From: Flavobacteriales bacterium
Lineage (GTDB): Bacteria > Bacteroidota > Bacteroidia > UBA10329
Reading direction: 5' to 3'
DNA length: 64,000 nt
NCBI GenBank assembly: GCA_021741155.1
Contig: JAIOYP010000016.1
Span: 1-64,000, forward strand
The translations under genes were made by a program, and so were the position numbers. The notes beneath the pieces were generated by a model. It saw only the letters and a program-made list of their open reading frames with translations. It was not told where the DNA came from and made no database searches. Of the stretch, positions 59,167 to 64,000 are shown piece by piece (positions within the stretch are counted from its first letter, which is position 1; every line of letters starts with the position of its first letter).

Positions 59167-60303
59167 ATGAGTTATAGACCAAAAACCAAGCTCGGGATTC
59201 TTGGAGGTGGCCAGTTGGGCCGCATGCTCATTCAGGAAACCATCAATTTGGATGTTGATGTTCATGTTTTGGACCCCGACCCAGATGCTCCGTGCAGAGA
59301 TATTGCTCACGCGTATACCAACGGCAGTTTCAAAGATTACGACACTGTTTTAGCATTTGGAAAAGCAATGGACGTGCTTACCATTGAGATTGAACATGTA
59401 AATGTGGATGCGTTGGAAGTGTTGGAAAAGCAGGGCGTAAAGGTTTATCCGCAGCCGAATGTTATTCGATTGATACAGGATAAAGGCGCGCAGAAAGAGT
59501 TTTATGCTGAGCATGGGATTCCGACTTCAGATTACCGATTGATTGGTGAGAATGAAGCAAAGGATCACACTGATTTCTTTCCCGTTTTTCAGAAGTTGAG
59601 AACGGGCGGATATGATGGAAAAGGTGTTCAATCCTTGAAATCTGCCGCTGATATTTCTAAGGCATTTTCTGAACCTTCCGTTCTTGAAAAGGCGGTGGAT
59701 TTGGAGAAAGAATTGTCTGTAATTGTAGCTAGAAACACATCTGGTGAGGTGAAAACTTTCCCAACTGTTGAGTTGGAATTCAACCCAGTTGCCAATTTGG
59801 TGGAGTTTCTATTCAGTCCAGCAAACGTGAGTGATGAAGTGGAGAAAATCTCTCAAGAAATTGCAAAAACGATTGCCGAGAAACTGGAAATCGTTGGTCT
59901 TTTGGCTGTGGAACTGTTCCTTGATAAACAAGGAAACGTGTTGGTGAATGAGATTGCTCCGCGACCACATAATAGCGGACATCAGAGTATTGAAGGCAAC
60001 TACACTTCTCAATTCATGCAGCACGTAAGAGCCATTCTCAATATTAGTCTTGGAAACACGGAAATTGTGAAGCCGTCTGTGATGGTAAATGTTTTGGGTG
60101 AAGATGGGTTTTCTGGCGAAGCCAAATACGAAGGTTTGGAAGAGATTCTTGCTATGAAAGGCGTGAATGTGCACCTTTACGGAAAGCGGTTTACGAAGCC
60201 GTTCCGAAAAATGGGTCATGTGACTGTGATTGCGGAAACAATGGAAGAAGCGAAAAGTACCGCGCTTTTGGTGAAAGACAGACTGAGAGTGATAAGTTTA
60301 TAG
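59167..60303 (+). CDS. purK: 5-(carboxyamino)imidazole ribonucleotide synthase
   Basis: ATP-grasp enzyme that carboxylates aminoimidazole ribonucleotide with bicarbonate in purine synthesis (378 residues). It opens LGILGGGQLGRMLIQE, with HVLDPDPDAPCRDIAH. The ATP-grasp core has RTGGYDGKGVQSLK, LEKELSVIVARN and the final NEIAPRPHNSGHQSIEG with the metal ligands. It is followed by purE, the next enzyme, after a spacer of 89 nt. Confidence 0.95.
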   Translation: MSYRPKTKLGILGGGQLGRMLIQETINLDVDVHVLDPDPDAPCRDIAHAYTNGSFKDYDTVLAFGKAMDVLTIEIEHVNVDALEVLEKQGVKVYPQPNVIRLIQDKGAQKEFYAEHGIPTSDYRLIGENEAKDHTDFFPVFQKLRTGGYDGKGVQSLKSAADISKAFSEPSVLEKAVDLEKELSVIVARNTSGEVKTFPTVELEFNPVANLVEFLFSPANVSDEVEKISQEIAKTIAEKLEIVGLLAVELFLDKQGNVLVNEIAPRPHNSGHQSIEGNYTSQFMQHVRAILNISLGNTEIVKPSVMVNVLGEDGFSGEAKYEGLEEILAMKGVNVHLYGKRFTKPFRKMGHVTVIAETMEEAKSTALLVKDRLRVISL

Positions 60304-60356
60304 AGTTGATAAAGTTGATACACACCATTCCCATGACCTCCAACTGAAAGGGAATT

Positions 60357-60373
60357 CTCCCCTTTTGGGGGAG
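60357..60373. repeat. G/C-rich hairpin between purK and purE
   Basis: CTCCCC and GGGGAG form a 6-nt stem around TTTTG, then GTTAGAGGGGGC. There is no T-run after it, so it is not a clear terminator. purE starts 19 nt later. Confidence 0.45.
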
Positions 60374-60392
60374 TTAGAGGGGGCAGATAAAA

Positions 60393-60893
60393 ATGAGCAA
60401 AGCACAAGTTGGTATAATCATGGGTAGCAGTTCTGATCTGAAAGTGATGAAAGATGCTGCCGATGTTCTGAAAGAACTCGGAATTGAATTCGAAATGACG
60501 GTTGTTTCTGCTCATCGAACTCCAGAACTCATGTTCGAATACGCCAAAGGTGCTGCCAACCGTGGACTAAAAGTGATTATCGCTGGAGCGGGTGGGGCAG
60601 CCCATCTTCCCGGAATGGTGGCCTCACTGACGGCACTTCCTGTTATCGGTGTTCCTGTCAAAAGTTCAAATTCACTTGATGGATGGGATAGCATCCTGTC
60701 CATTCTTCAAATGCCGAATGGCGTTCCTGTTGCAACTGTTGCGCTCAATGCTGCCAAGAATGCAGGCATACTTGCCGTTCAAATTATCGGTTCTTCAGAT
60801 AAGGCTGTTCTTCAACGAATGATTGAGTACAAAGAAGGGATGAAGGCTAAAGTGATGGATAGCAAGGATGAAGTGGAAGGATATTCTTCGTAA
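60393..60893 (+). CDS. purE: 5-(carboxyamino)imidazole ribonucleotide mutase
   Basis: Rearranges N5-CAIR to CAIR, the step after PurK (166 residues, class I length). The signature [18 protein letters not shown] and [14 protein letters not shown], the catalytic [11 protein letters not shown] and [22 protein letters not shown] are intact. The pairing with purK on the same strand supports a common transcript. Confidence 0.96.
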   Translation: MSKAQVGIIMGSSSDLKVMKDAADVLKELGIEFEMTVVSAHRTPELMFEYAKGAANRGLKVIIAGAGGAAHLPGMVASLTALPVIGVPVKSSNSLDGWDSILSILQMPNGVPVATVALNAAKNAGILAVQIIGSSDKAVLQRMIEYKEGMKAKVMDSKDEVEGYSS

Positions 60894-60899
60894 AGTGTA

Positions 60900-60929
60900 T
60901 TGACACATCAACAGTGCTGATTATATTTG
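60900..60929 (+). promoter_or_regulatory. Complete Bacteroidota promoter of the toxin-antitoxin pair
   Basis: TTG (60900-60902), a 19-nt spacer and TATATTTG (60922-60929) fit TTG-N17-23-TAnnTTTG. The antitoxin ATG is 22 nt downstream. Its own promoter implies independent regulation from purKE. Confidence 0.72.
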
Positions 60930-60951
60930 TATTTCATAAATATGATTTGCA

Positions 60952-61197
60952 ATGGCAACTTTCACAACAACACTTCCAAACGATCTTCTTGACCTTCTCT
61001 CACAGAAGGCCGCAGAATATCATATTGCCAAAAACAAACTGATAGAAAAAGCACTTCGTGTTTATCTTGATGAACTGAAAAAGGCGGAATACATAAAGTC
61101 GTACAAGCGGGCGGCAAAAGATCCCGACACACTTCTTATTGCTGAAGAAGGCATGGCTGACTATTTCCGACAATTGAATGAACTGGATAACGAATGA
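60952..61197 (+). CDS. Antitoxin-like DNA-binding protein (ribbon-helix-helix type)
   Basis: An 81-residue protein. The start (ATFTTTLPNDLLDLLSQKAA) fits the beta strand and first helix of a ribbon-helix-helix, and KNKLIEKALRVYLDELKK is the second helix. The acidic C-terminus (AEEGMADYFRQLNELDNE) would bind and block the toxin. Its last codons overlap the toxin gene by 4 nt (ATGA), the usual antitoxin-first arrangement. It presumably represses its own promoter. Confidence 0.82.
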   Translation: MATFTTTLPNDLLDLLSQKAAEYHIAKNKLIEKALRVYLDELKKAEYIKSYKRAAKDPDTLLIAEEGMADYFRQLNELDNE

Positions 61198-61526
61198 AAC
61201 AATCGGAAATCTGGCGAGCCTATCTAGACCCCATTGTTGGTAGCGAGCAAGGTGGGTTACGACCAGTAGTCATTATTAGTGGAAACATTTTAAATGTCCA
61301 TTTGAATGTTCTCATCGTATGTCCACTTACTTCGAAAGTTAAAAATTATGAGGGTCACGTTGTACTTGAGCCAAATTCAGAAAATGGACTGAGTGTACCT
61401 TCAGAGATTCTGAATTTTCATGTACGTTCCATTTCCAAAGAGCGATTGGTGAAAAAGATTGGAAACATCTCTAAGGAGGAATTGGAGCAGACAAAAAAAG
61501 GTTTGAACGAAATTCTAACATACTAG
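61194..61526 (+). CDS. MazF/PemK-family toxin (mRNA interferase)
   Basis: A 110-residue protein of the PemK/MazF fold. Family marks are the start SEIWRAYLDPIVGSEQGGLRPVVII, where GSEQGGLRPV holds the active arginine, LIVCPLTSKV in the second strand with the conserved Thr-Ser, and a C-terminal helix (KEELEQTKKGL). It would cleave mRNA at short sites when released from the antitoxin encoded just upstream. The pair has a promoter of its own. Confidence 0.88.
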   Translation: MKQSEIWRAYLDPIVGSEQGGLRPVVIISGNILNVHLNVLIVCPLTSKVKNYEGHVVLEPNSENGLSVPSEILNFHVRSISKERLVKKIGNISKEELEQTKKGLNEILTY

Positions 61527-61599
61527 TCGCCATTTGCTGGTCGCTATTAGCTTCTTGAATAAACCAATAGTTGTAAATTCGGCAGTGTCAACTTGCTGC

Positions 61600-62433
61600 A
61601 TGAATAGACTTTTACTCTCTACTTTCTTTCTTGTTTTCTGCGTAAAGGCAAATGGCCAAACAAGCGATTTTCCTATCGGAGCACGTTCGGCTGGAATGGC
61701 AAACGCTAGCGTGGCACTGACTGATATTTGGGCCGTTCATCACAATCAGGCAGCTTTGGTCGGGCTGGAACAGGCAGGAGTGGCAGCCTACTACGAAAAC
61801 CGATTTCTGCTTTCAAACTTGAATCTTCAAGGTGTAACTGCCGTGCTTCCAACCCCAAAAGTGGGCGTTTTTGGTATTAGCTATGCACGATTCGGAAACA
61901 AACTCTATAACCAAAGCCGCTACGGATTAGCGTATGGTAAGAAGCTTTGGAAATTCCTCTCGGTCGGTTTGCAGTTGAGTTATTTGAACACAACTATTGC
62001 TGAGAATTATGGTAGTCGCCACAGTTTCATTGCTGAAATAGGATTGCTCTCACAGGTGACACCAAAATTGAGAATTGGTTTTCACGCCTTCAATCTTACG
62101 CGAACGAAGTTGGCGGATGGTTATGACGAGCGCGTTCCAATGAATTTCCGTTTGGGCGGTCAATATGATTTCTCTAAGAAGGTAAAAGTGGCAGTAGAAG
62201 CCGAAAAAGACCTTGAACTTCCTGCCGTTTTCAAAATGGGAATCGAATACTTCCCCGCAGATATATTCGCCATACGGGTTGGGGTTGGAACGGCTCCATT
62301 TCATGCTGATTTCGGACTTGGATTGCGATTGAAATTCCTTCACTTCGATATTGCAGGTTCTATTCATCCCGTACTTGGATTCTCGCCTAAAGCTTCTCTT
62401 TCTTATCAGTTCAATGTATTTACCAAGAAGTGA
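61600..62433 (+). CDS. PorV/PorQ-like outer-membrane protein
   Basis: A 278-residue exported protein. Residues 1-19 are a signal peptide (LSTFFLVFCVKANGQ). The start of the mature part, FPIGARSAGMANASVALTDI, followed by WAVHHNQAAL, is the same fold opening as PorV/PorQ and FadL-like barrels, in a shorter version. ATG at 61600 gives a proper signal peptide; the frame extends 66 nt upstream. The stop overlaps the following helix-hairpin-helix gene by 4 nt (GTGA), so the two are coupled. A link to T9SS is possible but not shown. Confidence 0.68.
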   Translation: MNRLLLSTFFLVFCVKANGQTSDFPIGARSAGMANASVALTDIWAVHHNQAALVGLEQAGVAAYYENRFLLSNLNLQGVTAVLPTPKVGVFGISYARFGNKLYNQSRYGLAYGKKLWKFLSVGLQLSYLNTTIAENYGSRHSFIAEIGLLSQVTPKLRIGFHAFNLTRTKLADGYDERVPMNFRLGGQYDFSKKVKVAVEAEKDLELPAVFKMGIEYFPADIFAIRVGVGTAPFHADFGLGLRLKFLHFDIAGSIHPVLGFSPKASLSYQFNVFTKK

Positions 62434-64000
62434 GAATTGTACCGAAATATAGTCTCACTGTGATGCTCCTTTTCGGGAGCATTTTTGCCTGTGCTCAGGA
62501 GGAGGCAGACCAAGAAAATCTTATTCAGAAGAAGATTGAAACCATTGCTGAGCAAATGGGAGAAAGTGATGAAAACGTGGATTTCAACACGCTTCTGGAT
62601 GATTTGATGTACTTCTCGGAGCATCCGATAAACATCAATAATACCACTGTGAATGAGCTGGAGCAGTTGCCGATGTTGGACGATATTGCCATTGCAAATT
62701 TGCTGGCACACATTAGTGCAAATGGAAAGCTTCTCAATATATACGAGTTGCAAGCGGTCAATGGCTTTACAATTTCTTTAATTCATCAGATAGAACCATT
62801 TATCAAGGTTTCTGATAATCCAGACGCCACTTCTTTTTCCTTCAAGGAAATGATGAAAGAGGGCACGCACGAACTGGTTTTGCGCTATCAGCAGGTGCTC
62901 AATCCTCAAGTAGGATATTCTGAGATAGAAGATAGTGCGCTGGCCGCCAGTCCCAATAGCCGTTATTTGGGTGATCCTCAGAAATATTACGCACGTTATC
63001 GCTTCAAGTATTCCAATAAAATCAGTTGGGGATTGACCATGGAAAAGGACCCTGGAGAGCAGTTTTTTAAAGGCACAATGAAGCAAGGCTTCGATTTCTA
63101 TTCAGGCCACCTTTTCGTTTCCAATATGGGCGTTTTGAAAGCCGCTGCATTAGGCGATTTCCAAGCCCAATTCGGTCAGGGATTAGTTTTTTGGAGTGGA
63201 TTAGCTTTCGGAAAATCCTCCGATGGAGTAAGCATAAAACGCAATGCGCAAGGACTAAAACCATACACATCTGTAGATGAAAATCGCTTTCTTCGGGGTG
63301 GAGGAACTACGCTGCGATTCGGCAAGTTCGAAGTCACCGCTTTCGGTTCTTATAAATTGATGGATGCGAATGTTTCCACAGCCACCGACACACTCACGGA
63401 GCAAGAAGAGTCTATCAGCTCCATTTTTAGTAGTGGTTTTCATCGCACGCCAGGCGAGTTGCAAGATCGCCAATCAATTTCCGAAGCCGTTTATGGCGGA
63501 AACGTGAGCTACAAAAGCAGAAGACTTTCAATCGGAGTTACTGCCGTTGGGTATCAATATTCAAAGAGATTGAATCGTGGCGATGATTTATACAACATTC
63601 ACGAATTTTCTGGAAAGCAGAACAGCAACTACGGCTTAGACTACAGCTACATCTGGAAGAATTTTCACTTTTTCGGAGAATTTGCCTTGAGTCAGAATCT
63701 TGGTTTCGCCACCACAAATGGCGTGTTTATGACGATTGACCCACGGGTTACTATCACGGCAATGGTGCGCCATCTGCAACCGAAATATCAGGCCCTATAT
63801 GCCAATGCAGTCACCGAAAATTCGCGCATGAACAATGAAACTGGCTATTACCTCGGTTTCAACATCAACCCATTTAAAAACTGGTTTCTCAACGGATACT
63901 TCGACATTTTTAGATTTCCATGGCTGCGTTATCAGGTCAATGGCCCGTCTTTCGGTTACGAAACCATCGGTCAGCTCATCTACAGACCATCAAAAACCCT
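62430..64000 (+). CDS. Helix-hairpin-helix domain protein with outer-membrane barrel (3' end beyond window)
   Basis: Starts at GTG 62430 and is open for 523 codons to the window edge. The signal peptide is MRIVPKYSLTVMLLFGSIFA followed by CAQ. Residues about 65-110 form a ComEA-like helix-hairpin-helix (NNTTVNELEQLPMLDD, then LLNIYELQAVNGF). The rest alternates strands with many aromatic residues, as in an outer-membrane barrel. The start overlaps the upstream stop as GTGA. This combination of an HhH and a barrel is recurrent in Bacteroidota but has no established role. No ATG candidate gives an equally good signal peptide. Confidence 0.75.
   Translation, partial: MRIVPKYSLTVMLLFGSIFACAQEEADQENLIQKKIETIAEQMGESDENVDFNTLLDDLMYFSEHPININNTTVNELEQLPMLDDIAIANLLAHISANGKLLNIYELQAVNGFTISLIHQIEPFIKVSDNPDATSFSFKEMMKEGTHELVLRYQQVLNPQVGYSEIEDSALAASPNSRYLGDPQKYYARYRFKYSNKISWGLTMEKDPGEQFFKGTMKQGFDFYSGHLFVSNMGVLKAAALGDFQAQFGQGLVFWSGLAFGKSSDGVSIKRNAQGLKPYTSVDENRFLRGGGTTLRFGKFEVTAFGSYKLMDANVSTATDTLTEQEESISSIFSSGFHRTPGELQDRQSISEAVYGGNVSYKSRRLSIGVTAVGYQYSKRLNRGDDLYNIHEFSGKQNSNYGLDYSYIWKNFHFFGEFALSQNLGFATTNGVFMTIDPRVTITAMVRHLQPKYQALYANAVTENSRMNNETGYYLGFNINPFKNWFLNGYFDIFRFPWLRYQVNGPSFGYETIGQLIYRPSKT

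Noticed and set aside
60357-60373. Terminator between purK and purE
   Set aside because: The hairpin is short and lacks a T-run, and the two genes belong to successive steps, so read-through is more likely.
1-64000. tRNA or rRNA genes
   Set aside because: No cloverleaf with a GGTTCGAATCC-type arm and no conserved rRNA stretch was recognised while reading.

Overview
The window looks like a stretch of a Bacteroidota chromosome, most likely from the order Flavobacteriales. Four things point there: secreted proteins with type IX secretion (T9SS) C-terminal sorting domains, a PorV/PorU-type pair, promoters with the TAnnTTTG -7 box and almost no Shine-Dalgarno sequences, and family forms typical of that phylum (short Adk, short second DnaE, DUF5686 outer-membrane protein). 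There is no rRNA, tRNA, CRISPR array, phage or intact insertion sequence. Genes are dense, on both strands, and mostly core or envelope functions.

Layout. 1-2185: recQ (C-terminus cut by the window edge). 2.4-11.2 kb: GT2 glycosyltransferase, a TPR/GT-C-like membrane protein, tatC, a DUF5686 outer-membrane protein overlapping lptB, and a GT-C glycosyltransferase. 11.2-12.2 kb: pssA-purS. 12.3-15.0 kb: a TPR protein and an acyltransferase-3 gene bracketed by two small non-autonomous mobile elements (MITEs). 15.0-21.2 kb: overlapping PorV2-like and PorU2-like (C25 peptidase) genes. 21.4-29.1 kb: lpdA, hemH, a T9SS cargo protein, pabB-tilS and a small HTH gene. 29.2-35.8 kb: a beta-oxidation operon (MarR regulator, FadN-like, a MORN-repeat protein, thiolase, acyl-CoA dehydrogenase) with a paired palindromic operator. 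36.1-38.4 kb: a 58-residue lipoprotein, a thioredoxin-fold membrane protein and a Fic protein. 38.5-45.7 kb: short DnaE, a NarL-type regulator, a sphingosine-phosphate-lyase-like enzyme and an FGGY kinase. 45.7-46.4 kb: a gene-poor spacer with a 42-nt tandem repeat. 46.4-50.6 kb: an overlapping three-gene glycan/membrane cluster. 50.9-53.9 kb: a SprT-like protein and a lipoprotein-feoA-feoB iron operon. 54.0-55.7 kb: mlaE-mlaF. 55.7-64 kb: a T9SS cargo protein, hpt-adk-obg, purK-purE, a RHH/MazF toxin-antitoxin pair, a PorV/PorQ-like protein and a truncated helix-hairpin-helix outer-membrane protein.

I see no wholly new multi-gene system. The most interesting signals are non-coding. One is a MITE family (18-nt terminal inverted repeats starting TAGGGCAA, 10-bp target duplications, an inner CTGTGGCTA palindrome) that flanks the acyltransferase gene. 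Another is a separate palindrome family centred on GATGCATC. There is also a 42-nt degenerate tandem array, candidate operators next to the MarR and HTH genes, and a series of spacers built from degenerate short-period words. Two small lipoprotein genes (36065-36241 and 53711-53866) would be missed by length cut-offs.

All functional calls come from reading translations and motifs. No database search was run.
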